Below are positions 1-10,350 of a stretch of 64,000 nt of DNA, piece by piece. Source of the stretch: Astropecten irregularis (taxonomy: Eukaryota; Echinodermata; Asteroidea; Paxillosida; Astropectinidae); the NCBI GenBank assembly GCA_963971285.1, contig OZ020260.1:8404798-8468797 (forward strand), given 5' to 3'. The translations under genes were made by a program, and so were the position numbers. The first letter of the stretch is position 1. Each line of letters starts with the position of its first letter. The notes below the pieces were generated by a model. It saw only the letters and a list, made by a program, of their open reading frames with translations. It was not told the DNA's origin and did no database searches.

Positions 1-1102
1 TAAACATGACTAGAATATCAAACATCAGTACAATAATTAACTTTGCTTGGAAAATTATGTTTACATTCTTATAATAATTGTATTGAGATGAGTAACTTCG
101 TGATATATTTGAAAATTTAAATAGCTTTTGTCTGTTACTAAATTAAAAAAACATGAGTTCATCTTGATGAGACTGGTGCTTCAAGAATACATGTAGTAGT
201 AAATTATGTACCTTACCCAAGGATAGTTCACATATAAACAGAAAGACCAATCAATTGATTACAGCAGCCTAAAGAAACTTGATCCGTTATTATTAAGACA
301 ACATGAATATCAGGAAATCAAACACTATCACACAGCTCAAATTTCAGCAAACTATCTTTCTTGTGTCTCAGGTAATAGTAACAGGAAAGGATTTGTTTAC
401 TCATAAAAAAAACCAAATTTATAATTATGCTATGCTGAAGAAGTAATAACAATTCTGAAACAAAGCTGATTGATTGCTTGTTCAGGCAGACTTGGGTTTG
501 AAATCTCAATATTGCACAAGAGATCTACATGTCTTGTTCTTAATCAAACAGAGTTTTAGAGTCACTTGCACTCTGCAAGTTTTGTCTTTTACAAGGACAA
601 ATCAAGCTGCATGTATTTCTTGGAAACCAATATTCCAACAAATGTCTTTGTCCACTTGAGTATTATATAACAATCAATCACAGGATTATTATCCTATCCT
701 ATTAATATCTAGTGAAAGGTGACATGCACATAATTATAACATAGTGCAAAGTCCAATACTGAGGCCGAGGCTATGGTTTCTGTTGAGTAGTGTATTGTTA
801 AGATAGATTATAAATAATGGCATAAATGTAACTTAATATTACAAGTGCATTCTCCAAAATACACCATCTGATCTGCCAACCCCCTAAAATGCTTTGAAGT
901 GGCCCGGATATACAGTATATATCCCTACAGTACACATGACTCTCCCTCTATCTCTGAGGATATTTATCTAAGCTGCTTATATTTCATGCATCACTGACAT
1001 TTACAGACTCCATCGGATTGCAATTTATTATCAGGGATGGCAAAAATAACAGGATTCTGTCACAAACAAATTTATTGCTGGTCTAGTTCCTGCACTCCAT
1101 AC
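1..1102 (-). other. NOS1AP: NOS1AP intron downstream of the last visible exon
   Basis: This is the 5' part of the intron that follows the exon at 1103-1211, read on the minus strand; the donor GTATGG lies at 1097-1102. The next exon of the family, which completes the PTB domain, should lie further 3' (below position 1). I looked for it here and saw nothing resembling it. The stretch is AT-rich with no recognisable repeat family. Confidence 0.6.
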
Positions 1103-1211
1103 CTTCTTGTGTGATTTGAAAACATTGCACTTGAAGATATTAGTTTGGCCATCCCGGGCAATATAGCTGAATATCTTGAGGTCTTGGGAGTCATGCGACA
1201 CATAGAACACC
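1103..1211 (-). CDS. NOS1AP: NOS1AP (CAPON) PTB-domain exon, fourth visible coding exon
   Basis: This is a 109-bp internal exon. On the minus strand the acceptor TTTCCCCAG is followed by one base that completes an Arg codon split with the previous exon. Then come 36 codons beginning [20 protein letters not shown] and ending CNVFKSHKK, and the donor GTATGG. From memory of the family, vertebrate NOS1AP carries an almost identical block ([19 protein letters not shown], then CNVFKSKKK), so the assignment rests on near identity over the exon. In PTB folds this block forms central beta strands of the peptide-binding sandwich. NOS1AP is a cytoplasmic adaptor: its PTB domain binds partners such as Dexras1 and Scribble, and its C-terminus binds the PDZ domain of neuronal NOS. 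The C-terminal part is not in the window. An open frame running through the intron on both sides (1031-1363) is only read-through. Confidence 0.93.
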
Positions 1212-2467
1212 CTGGGGAAAGGAGAGAAAAGGTCAACGGTTATCAAGTGTCTCATACCTTGGTGCTTTGGCTTCAATTGATTATCATGTGAGGTTGGGGT
1301 TTCATGATTACACTCAGATCTACATAAATCTAGATGCAACTTGTCTTGACTAAACAAATGCAACGCTTTGGAAATGACAAACTTTAATCATAATATATGA
1401 ATGTACTGTGCTAACAAATATTAGACAATTTTGTCTCTATTATTATTATATCACTGATTAGAATGTGAAATAAATAAAGGGCATCCCTATGATGTATGCA
1501 TGAGTTTACTTCTATAAAGCCATTATCAACTGTTTGTGTTGATAATAAGAGAAAGTTTAATGGCCATTTATTAACTTAACAACCCTTTATTACAATACAT
1601 GTCATATGTAAAGGTTAACAACTTGTATAAATTATATTGAATTGCATAACACATCTAGGGGGATCAACGGTGAGTGTAAATACAAGCTTTTTCAATACCC
1701 TTTCAGGAATGTTTAGGGCGGGATCTGATCCTGCAATGGCATTAGTGCCGAGCGTGATCCAAAATTAGGTAACAATGGGACACCTTGCAGTCTGTGTTGA
1801 AGAATAGAATTGGAGCCCAAAACAAAAATGGAAAAAAATTGGGGGGTAAGATGTGATCCGACTGAAAGTGGTTCAACTGTACTGACAAATATATATCCCA
1901 AGAAACTATCAGTTGCTTTTACCAGGATTTCAGAACTCTGAAATAATTTGAGTCGTCTTAAATGTGTCGCCTTAAATGTATGGAAACTTGGTAAATGAGT
2001 CATACTAATTTGCAAAGAGAGCTACTGTACATGTATATCATTATGGTTATTATGCCAAGTACCATGAGTACTGGCTCTCACAAATCACAGATATCCGCAA
2101 GCAGGATTGAAAAACACTTATTGATTTTCAGCCTCTTAGTTTTGACAAATGTCCGGATCAACACGTCTCATCCTAAGCACACAACCTTACTAATGTCATG
2201 AATCTGCAGTATAAAAGTCTACTACTAGTGAAAGAGAAGAAGTGAAGTAAAGGCAGAGTAGAGAGGCAAGGGAAATTGCACTGTGACTGTGTAAACACAA
2301 TGGCAAATCCCTAAATGGACCCTGGATTTACCATGTAGGTAACACCCCCAAGCAAGTGTCTCCATGCCATAAGTCATACACTTTCCATATATGGATGCAC
2401 AGGAAGGAATCTAATAAAAATTCTTCCAATTACATGTAGCCCAAATAATTCATGCAGAGAGTTGAAT

Positions 2468-2576
2468 ATTATACAAATAATGAATGTTTCACATTCGTAG
2501 AATGGTAAAAATAATTTCAATTGGTAACAGATGGACTGTTCCATTCCATGAGGTGAACATTATTTGTTTTATATAA
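2468..2576. mobile_element. Half or degenerate copy of the 3062-3213 palindromic MITE
   Basis: It carries the same arm as the element at 3062: an ATAATGAATGTT block, a TRGAATGGTAARAATAATTTCA-like block (about 22 positions, degenerate), then GGTAACAG. These are followed by a diverged second arm (CCATGAGGTGAACATTATTTG). The order and spacing match, but the second arm is weaker than in the other copy. Confidence 0.5.
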
Positions 2577-3061
2577 CATCTAAGTAGATCTTTGTCATTT
2601 AATTTGATTGGAGGGCTACATTTTTAAAGCTAGCGAGACAAAAAAAAAGCTTAAAATTTTGGCAAACTATGCTCTTATTTCAGTAACGTGCGTTACGCGC
2701 CAAACTCACGCAGTGTCAAATGCAGGGCAGACACTTCGAAATGGAACACCGCTTAACCAATTACGTATTGAAGTACCTCGGGTGCAATGGAACAAATCGG
2801 ATGGAACCAAAAATGCACGGTGGATAAAACAAATATCAGAGTTGTGACGTAAGCCATGAATTAGTCTACAGTGTATTTATCATAATCACGTGACATACAA
2901 TCCTCCAATCAAATGACAAGGATCTACAAAGGTGTTACATGTATATAATACGTTGTATTGTACAAAAAGAAATCCATGCATGTCATATGCTATGGACTTC
3001 ACCATCATTTCAAGTCAGTATTAAGAGGCATGAATTACATGTATGCAGGAATGGTAAATAA

Positions 3062-3213
3062 AACATATAATGAATGTTCATGAGTGGAATGATAAGAATA
3101 ATTTCATTAGGTAACAGATTTAAGTTCTATTCCACCTCACCTTACCTACCTACATGTAACACCTCATGAAATTATTCTTACCATTCCACATATAAACATT
3201 CATTATTTGTATA
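3062..3213. mobile_element. Palindromic MITE of about 150 bp with arms of about 55 bp
   Basis: The left arm (3062-3117) reads ACATATAATGAATGTTC, then GGAATGATAAGAATAATTTC, then GGTAACAG. The right arm (about 3150-3213) is its inverted complement with a few mismatches (GAAATTATTCTTACCATTCC, then AAACATTCATTATTTGTAT). A single strand could fold into a long hairpin. There is no coding capacity, and target duplications are not clear. Confidence 0.65.
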
Positions 3214-3309
3214 TTAATGTGCAGTGCATGCGTTTGTCTATATTCTAATGATTATATATTTACATGTATTTTGTGGAGTGTTATCATCATGATATGCTCC
3301 ATTTCTTAC

Positions 3310-3368
3310 CTGTACACTGGATGATGCATTATCAGCAGTTTCTCATCATCCCAATCCCACGATTTCTT
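3310..3368 (-). CDS. NOS1AP: NOS1AP (CAPON) PTB-domain exon, third visible coding exon
   Basis: This is a 59-bp internal exon. The minus-strand acceptor CATTTTTAG precedes AAG AAA TCG TGG, and the donor is GTAAGA. It encodes KKSWDWDDEKLLIMHHPVY plus two bases (AG) of an Arg codon completed by the exon at 1103-1211. The vertebrate family has the corresponding KKEWTWDES..VMQDPIYR segment. The pattern (two Trp, acidic run, hydrophobic pair, H/D-P-[VI]-Y-R) therefore matches over the whole exon. It links the basic strand of the preceding exon to the YVSHDSQD block. The exon is too short to show as a long open frame and was found from its family pattern and splice sites. Confidence 0.9.
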
Positions 3369-5387
3369 CTAAAAATGAAAGTTACACAAAATATCAACAT
3401 AACACATGCCCACTGAAGTAGGTTTGATTTTTTCTAGCTGAGTTAGAACGTTCCATTAGAGGAAAGACATGCGTGAACATGTAGATATGTACAGTAACAT
3501 ACATCCAGACAAGAAAAACAAGCCAAACATTCCTAAACAAGTGTACATATGTTTACATGGTACATGTATGTGTACATGACTGAATATCATATATTCTTTA
3601 TGTGAAATAAAAGAACAGCAAACATTTTTCTTCTCCTAAATACTGATCGTGTTCTAAGTACAGGTTCACTAAATACCTGTACGTGTCTCTTACATGACTC
3701 TTAGACTAATTATGTACGTGTATCATGGAATATGCTGCAGAATATATGCATGATATGGAGTACTGAGAGTGGTAGTAGCATTGCATTTGACTGCCTTTGT
3801 CATCAAGCAGGTTGCATATAGTAGGGTCCCTGGAAGCACCTGTGATTCTGGCTTGGATATGATGACAAGGATGTAGTGTATGAGTCATCATCTTGAGATG
3901 CTACTAAGTGTTGCACTTACTGTAGGTAGGGCAAAGTGCATACATTTCTCCCTCTGAATTTTACCACTGAGAAATGTCTTGCTTCATGATAAAACCCCTT
4001 TGGAGCATGGAGGTAGGAGAGTAAATGCAGATAGCAATCATATGGTGTCATTCTGTAAGCTAAGACTTATGTGAACAACGTACATATTTAAATTTCTGTG
4101 TAATACTTATTCTGGTAGTTTTAAGAAAGATACAGGCAAGCTTTGTTAAAAAAATCTAAGCTTCTTTAAATGGGAAAGGAAAGTGCACATATACACAGGT
4201 ACAGTAGGTATGCACATGATGTGTGCACAAAGCACTAGATTCAAAGAGCTTGAATTCTGCAATGCACACATATTGTCCACAACTATTGTCTTTGTACATG
4301 AAGGTGCATGATTATTTCCCATAAATGAACATCCTAAATTCTATTTCACCCATTACATCAATACATGACTTTCATATCTCAAATGAAAATTGGAAGGACA
4401 TGTATTGGGAGATGTTTGTGACAAAGGTGGCAGCAGACAGAACTCAGTGTACTTCTGATTAGTTCTGATGAGATCATGTGTGTAATGTCATGTAGTCCAT
4501 TCAGTAAGTAGTACGTCTGCAGACCATACACTTCCCCGTTACCTAACAACTAGCTAATATTTCACACAACCTTCATGAAGCGCATGTGTCTATCAACAGA
4601 AGTTAGACAGAAGGAATTTTGATCAACAATCAGCTTTAACTACCAGAGGAAACATCCCAGGTACAGCCAAAATGAAAGACATGATGAGTCACATAATGTA
4701 CATGAACAGTTTGGATTTCATGACAAACTTTGGGTCATGCAACTTAAAGGGAGCATATGGGATTTGCAAGGCCTCCAAAAATAATTATTGAGTTTGAGAC
4801 AGAAAATGGACTCAACAGTTTGTAAACAGTGCAAACAGTCACCATGGGATATCTTGGTTCATCAGATGCTGGGTTTTTCAAGCAAATCAAGATTTATTGT
4901 CTTCCAAAGATCGTTCGTCCGAACGATTTTTGGAACAAACATAAAGTAAAATATTCTTCATGTTTTATAAGAAAAATCGAGTCAGATTTTCGCTATTTTC
5001 TCGTGACTCGATGTCCGATTGAGCTCAAATTTTCACATGTTTATTATTTCATGTACATGTTTGATCAGACAAAGTATGAGTGCAGTCCTATGCCCTTTAC
5101 CAATCATGTATTGTACCTTTAAGCTAAGAAAAGAACGTTCACATACATGTAAGATCACTGAATAGAGTTGAAGGTGCATTCACAACACACTAATATATCA
5201 TTCATTACTGACAGATTCATGGTATGAGTTGTTCATGTGTGACCTAAGAATAGATGCAACTGATCACATCAGTCCCAGGATGTACCATGCACTGGGATTG
5301 GGCTGAGATTGAGATTGAGATTGGAGTGTTGGTGTGAAACTGTCCATGGATTTTGAGAAACATTTGGGAAAAACCGGATGTTCTCAC
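3369..5387 (-). other. NOS1AP: NOS1AP intron
   Basis: This is a phase-0 intron with minus-strand donor GTGAGA beside 5388 and acceptor TTTTTAG beside 3368. It contains a MITE copy at about 4885-5123. Apart from microsatellite-like TACATGTA clusters (for example 3540-3580), I see nothing else. Confidence 0.85.
4885..5123 (-). mobile_element. MITE family B copy (TTAAAGGTA... terminus)
   Basis: Read on the minus strand it starts CTTAAAGGTACAATACATGA, then TTGGTAAAG. It continues through GTCTGATCAAACATGTACATGAAATAATAAAC-type sequence and GAGCTCAATCGGACATCGAG. The same order occurs on the plus strand at 8874-9062 and partly at 54980-55113. The inner boundary near 4885 is approximate. There is no coding capacity. 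Confidence 0.6.
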
Positions 5388-5483
5388 CTTTTTCTTCTTT
5401 TTTCGTAGGGTGACTTTGATGCCATCAACAGAGATGGTCAAGGTGACTTTCTTCTTTCTGATGGCCTTGGCTTTGAATTCATA
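5388..5483 (-). CDS. NOS1AP: NOS1AP (CAPON) PTB-domain exon, second visible coding exon
   Basis: This is a 96-bp phase 0-0 exon with minus-strand acceptor TTATCTTTTAG and donor GTGAGA. It encodes 32 residues: YEFKAKAIRKKKVTLTISVD, then GIKVTLRKKKKK. The vertebrate family has YEFKAKNIKKKKVS..VSVDGVKV.LKKKKK at this place, so the match is almost position by position. It forms the early PTB strands and the lysine-rich loop. The exon begins directly with YEFKAK; the upstream family segment (a YVGSLDVPRP-like strand plus helix ending MRRIR, about 24 residues) must come from a separate exon that I could not find. Both its 5' boundary and the end of the start exon are phase 0, so skipping that segment would keep the frame but remove the first PTB strand. 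Confidence 0.93.
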
Positions 5484-5690
5484 CTAAAAGATAAACAAAA
5501 ACAAATATAGTTACTTAAAGTGTCTCTGCAATGGGAATATTATGGCTTCAACATGTGCCAATAAAACAACCCACTTCCTCACACTGTCAGTAAATTCTCT
5601 GTATGAAGGCAATAAAATAACCTGACTGAAAAAAGCACTGCAGGAACCCTTCAAAACGTACATGTATGTACACGTAGGCTTAATGCACAG

Positions 5691-6833
5691 TAGCCTTGGT
5701 CAAGGCGTTATCGTATTCGTACCATGTGCATTATTGTTCACAGCGCTCCCGATCCCCCGCACGATCCCGTCACGATTAGATCGTTTGCGCGTACAATAAT
5801 ATAATGTACATTAGGCAAACAGCGACCTCTCGCGGTCGTGTGAAATATGGAAATTAGGTCTACTGGTTATACCGCCTTGGACCACTCGTCGACGAAAGCT
5901 TATGTGTTTCTTTACTTTTTCGCCGGATTTCCAGCGAAGCCCTCGTATGCGAATATGAAATGCGGGGGCGGGCCATTGTGTGTGCACTGTCCAATCACTT
6001 ATAGTATACAAGCATAAACAATGTATGAATGGCATTTCTGTCGAGAGCTATAACTGTTGATGTTGCACAACGTACAGTAGGCCTACGTTGTACGTCATAA
6101 TACATGTACATGTGTACATGTATGTTGTTTGAATTACTGTTGGGAGATTTTCGTGGCAAGCCTTCAATACTTTCTGCAGGGTACCGTGGGTACGTCATAT
6201 CCTTTCGTGAATTAACCGATGGGCATGCAACGGCCCGGGAAGTCTGTTATGTAACGCAATAGACAATAGCTAGCACAAGTTGAAAACTCCATGTCAGGCA
6301 GCAAAATCATATAAAATTATGCACATTGAACTGATTTTGGACCGATAGATGAAGTGGTCTAAGGCAATTGGCAGTTGTCCTATGATTTGCATACCTGTAA
6401 AAATATCAATCCGAATAAGTAAAAAAGTGTTCGACCACTTTTAACGCGATCACCGATTACTACTTGATCGATCAACTGGCAGAACATACATGTACATGTA
6501 GTTACGTTCCGTCCGTTACAAACCCGAGCGACCTAGGCCAATTTGAATAATGCAGCCTGTTATGAGCCGCAACGTGCCAATCCAAGAGCATATTGAAAAG
6601 GCTGTCTATCGCTATTAGCATAATGAGCTCCGCCCACGAATGATCCAAGGCGTTGTAACCATACCTAATTTGCATATTTCACACAACCGCCAGAGGTCGC
6701 TGTTTGCAATGTGCATTATATTATTGTACGATCGTGACGGGATCGTGCGGGGATCCGGGATGGGATCGGGAGCGCTGTGAACAAAATAATAATGCACATG
6801 GTACAAATACGATCAACGCCTTGACCAAGGCTA
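5691..6833. mobile_element. Mutator-like (MULE or foldback) element with long TIRs
   Basis: The two ends are inverted copies over about 170 bp. Both begin TAGCCTTGGTCAAGGCG and continue through ACCATGTGCATTATT, CACAGCGCTCCCGATC, CGATCCCGTCACGAT, ACAATAATATAATG and CAAACAGCGACCTCT to GTGTGAAATATG. A perfect 9-bp direct repeat, AATGCACAG, flanks the element (5682-5690 and 6834-6842). Long TIRs plus a 9-bp duplication are typical of Mutator-like elements. The 1143-bp element has no transposase, so it is non-autonomous. The outer TIR is itself partly palindromic (CCTTGGTCAAGG). Confidence 0.85.
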
Positions 6834-6842
6834 AATGCACAG

Positions 6843-8873
6843 GGGCAAATAGGCAATTCTGGACAAAATTTGACACAGGCCCAGACAATCATTAGTCCCA
6901 GAATCAAATTTCTATTTTCAAAATGTTCCATAACATAAAGTGTGTAAGGCAAAAAATAAATTACAAGAAAGGTACAAAGTTTCTACAAGTTTGAATAAGT
7001 AATAAAGAAAGTTATCTGGTAAATGCATAAACCAAGGAAAACGATTCCACCAAATACATGTAAATATTAATCAACATACTCTGTGTATGCATTGCTAAGT
7101 ATGGAAAACTTTCTTCGAGAAATTAACAAGATATTGCAACTCTGCATTATTGATGTAACATCTACAGGTGCATAATGAGAAATGAATGCATCATCCAATA
7201 TTATTACTCATATTACTGGTTGTAATTGTTGCCAATATATGAGTGATACCATGCAACAATAGCCAACTGAAGGTACAACGTCATGTTCACATGATGGTAG
7301 TACATGTATATGTGCATGTATGTATTTAACATGCAGACTGCAAAAATCAAAGCATTAATACCACTGTGCTGAAATCCTGACTGCCATTATTCAACAAAGA
7401 AGAACTTAAAAGGAGTACATGTACATGTATTTCCAGTGTCAATAACCTTGCCTAACCCAGATAGGAATAGGTCAGCGAGTTATTTGGAGCCAGAAGCTCA
7501 ATATAAACCCACACATCTTCAATGTTCCCATACAGAAAGTTCAAATCTACTCTCCTTCCAATTCAACCTACATGTACATGTATTTATAACCTGTCAAAAG
7601 CTATCCCTCCCTCAGCACTGATCTATCCCCAGTAAGGACTATTCAGGATAATACTACTTACCACTTGTCAGGTTGAATTTCAGCTTTCTAATATTACATT
7701 GTATAACATAGGTCAATATGGCTTTTCACCTTATGCAGTTATGGCTTGTGCAATTTATCTGTTAAAAACATGACCTTCAATAAACCCTCAATCTACCAGG
7801 AAAAGTGTAGAATAAGGACATTATTGCAACCCAGCAGTCCAGCACCAAAACCCCTCTAACCCGTTCCTTGGATTTAAGAATTAAAAATGCATTTAAAAAA
7901 GTAACCTTCCATACAACAAATATACATGTATACATGTACATGTACAATAGTGTACATGGATTTAAGGCCCTAAATGTAAATATGTAAAGTACTTTCTTTT
8001 CTTAGGGAAATAAAAGGCAAAATGACATGACAGGTTGAAGCATCAGTACTTGTTTATATTACTCAGCATCAGAACACATGGGGAATAAACTTCTACAGCA
8101 AGCACATAATTGTCATTTCAATTATATTTATACAGCTGTACAAGGCTCTTAAAGTCAATTGTGCATACTGCAAGTAGTTGTACACTCAAGTAAAACTACA
8201 TGATGTACATGTACATGTACATACAGTATATAGTTAGCCAGAATGGTGCAACCATGGCAACTAGCCATTGCATTACATGTGTATATATTCAATCCAATAG
8301 CGTACGTCTGGAAAAGAACAATAGCCATGCTACAATCACAGCACTTGAATGGGATTAGCAATTACTATTTATTTTTATCTTGACAACATTGTAACGCACC
8401 TTCCTGATGATGTGTACTTGCACGTCTTTACTCCATGCACTAAATATGACAACAAGCATTCTCTCTGATAGGGAAATAAATCACTCACAGCTATCTGAGC
8501 ATGTGAGGTGGCATCTACAAATATAGGAGATCACTAATAGTGGGTCTTTTAACAAATAATCATGATTATATGCTGTGTGAGCACCCATCATTATGCAAGG
8601 TGTGCACTATACAAAGTTGCTGTCACAGCATGCTGTGTCTAACTACTCATTATAATTGAGACCAATTGGTAACTACTATACATTCAGTTTGTTGCGTGCT
8701 TAGCTTGCACTGGATGCAGGTCAACTTAAGGTGCGATTTGGGTCTTATAGCACCTCTTAAAACAGAAATTTCAACGAAAATTAAAGAATTGTCAATTTGC
8801 CCAATGTATATAAAACTACAGGTGCAGCTGTATAAAAACAAATCTGTTTTGAACTGGTAATGTTCAAACAGGA
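6843..8873. other. NOS1AP: Intronic stretch without supported features
   Basis: AT-rich intron with clusters of TACATGTA (for example 7410-7430, 7925-7950, 8205-8225). I see no gene, exon or clear repeat boundary here. Confidence 0.6.
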
Positions 8874-9233
8874 CTTAAAGGTATAATACACGATTGGTAA
8901 AGTTCACAGAACAACACTCACACGTTGTCTGATCAAACATTTACATGAAATAATAAACCTGTGAAAATTTGAGCTCAATCGGACATCTGAGTCACGAGAA
9001 AAAAAGCAAAAACCCAAGGCAATTTTTCTTATAACATAAAGAATGGTTTTGATCTTATCCCGAGATCAAAACTGTTTTAGGTTTTTGTTTTAGTGATTTC
9101 TGGATAAATACACCATTTCAGGTAGAAACATGTTAACGGTATGTTTCTACCATCACCATCTTAATATCCTGAAAGTTATAGGTACGGTACATGTAAATCT
9201 GTGAACATTTATGTTTGGGTATGTTACCAATCC
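8874..9233 (+). mobile_element. MITE, chimera of families B and A
   Basis: The left part (8874-9062) starts CTTAAAGGTATAATACACGA and matches family B (4885-5123 inverted; 54980-55113). From about 9080 to 9233 it matches the inverted left half of family A, with TTCTGGATAAATACACCATT, then GGTATGTTTCTACCATCACC, then AATCTGTGAACATTTATG and TTACCAA. Both ends thus carry related termini facing inward. This implies that A and B share one TIR type and can recombine or are halves of one family. Confidence 0.6.
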
Positions 9234-9987
9234 TGTACTGTACACACTGTACATGTACAGTAACTGGAAAATGTTTTAATTCCAAATTGGTAAATTTACC
9301 AATTTGTTAGCTCACTTCAGGCTTCTGAGTTAGGAAATGTAATCCAAATCATGGTAAAAGATACCAATCGGGCAATACAATGAGAACAATGCTAACTTTC
9401 CATTGAATGTCTTATGACTTTTAGACATTGGCTCTCTCGCTCTTGTGTCTGGCTGCAAATGGCTACACCACTGACTTGGCTGCCACATAGTGAATGTATT
9501 ATTTGTAGCCATACAGCAAGAGTTTGGGGACATGACCAACGGAGATTGGTGTTTCTGCAAATTTGTACATTGATACATGTAAACCTTTGTAAGGGTTCTA
9601 TGGATTTTAAGAGAGCGCTTTGCACAGACTTCATCATGAATACATCTACAATGTGACTTTAATTTCAAATCTCAGAGTTCTATGCATGAACATGAACTGT
9701 ACTTGAGTATGAGTCATAGCATCCACAGGCAGTATAGTCTCTCATCCATATTCAATTTCTCTTCTCTTGTCCTTCCAAAACCTGTTGCTGTTATCTTTGC
9801 AGTGGATGGAGGATCTAGCCAGCCTGGGGCTATGATCAATTGAGGGGTGGCTGACAACAAGACTACAAACTTCAAATTCCTTGTCAAAGCAGGCCTACAA
9901 CCTATGCTATTTGAGGGAAATGCAGCAAAATGAAATTTCATTCAAATGATACCCCAAAAAATTAAAGGCACTGCCTGCATAAGCCCT
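9234..9987. other. NOS1AP: Intronic stretch without supported features
   Basis: Short open frames on both strands (9330-9668, 9392-9656, 9714-9941) overlap each other and show no recognisable domain or splice-exon pattern. I regard them as chance. Confidence 0.55.
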
Positions 9988-10185
9988 GTCCGCACTGGAC
10001 TTTTTTTGGGCAAAGTAACCAAGAGGCTGGGTACTTTACCCATTTTAAGTCCAGTGCGGATGTCTCATCAGGAAGTCTTCCTCTCAGTTACTTTTCCCAA
10101 CCCGCGCGGGCATTTCCACCGGCCAACTTCTGCCCAGGAAGAATTCCCGAGACACTTTTCCCAAGACAAAGAGTCCAGTGCGGAC
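9988..10185. mobile_element. MITE of about 198 bp with GTCCGCACTGGACT TIRs
   Basis: The left end GTCCGCACTGGACTTTTTTT and the right end AAGAGTCCAGTGCGGAC are inverted complements over 14-15 bp. A third copy of the terminal motif, AAGTCCAGTGCGGATG, lies inside at about 10050. There is no coding capacity and no convincing target duplication. Confidence 0.65.
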
Positions 10186-10342
10186 ATTAAAATTCAAGTA
10201 CACTCATGAACCTAGTATAGACCTTTCTTTTGTTTACAAACACTGACATGCTGGTTGGCAATACGTCATATGGGGGGCCAAATGTTGCAAATCATTTCAT
10301 CTTCTTGACAGATGGCGTGACCAAATTCAACATTTTTACAAA

Positions 10343-10350
10343 CTTTCCAT
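10343..10350 (+). repeat. 8-bp target-site duplication, left
   Basis: CTTTCCAT immediately precedes the hAT-like terminus CAGTGTTGTAGTC. The same octamer follows the right terminus at 12178-12185. The uninterrupted paralogue at 34927-34934 has it once. Confidence 0.85.

Larger units (their letters stand above)
1212..3309 (-). other. NOS1AP: NOS1AP intron between PTB exons
   Basis: This is a phase-2 intron with minus-strand donor GTAAGA next to 3310 and acceptor CCCCAG next to 1211. It holds two copies of a small palindromic MITE (2468-2576 and 3062-3213). The rest is AT-rich DNA with scattered TACATGTA palindromes and no other feature I can support. Confidence 0.85.

Noticed and set aside
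1031..1363. 110-codon single-exon gene
   Set aside because: Only the middle (1103-1211) is conserved, and it is bounded by clear splice sites. The rest is intron read-through.
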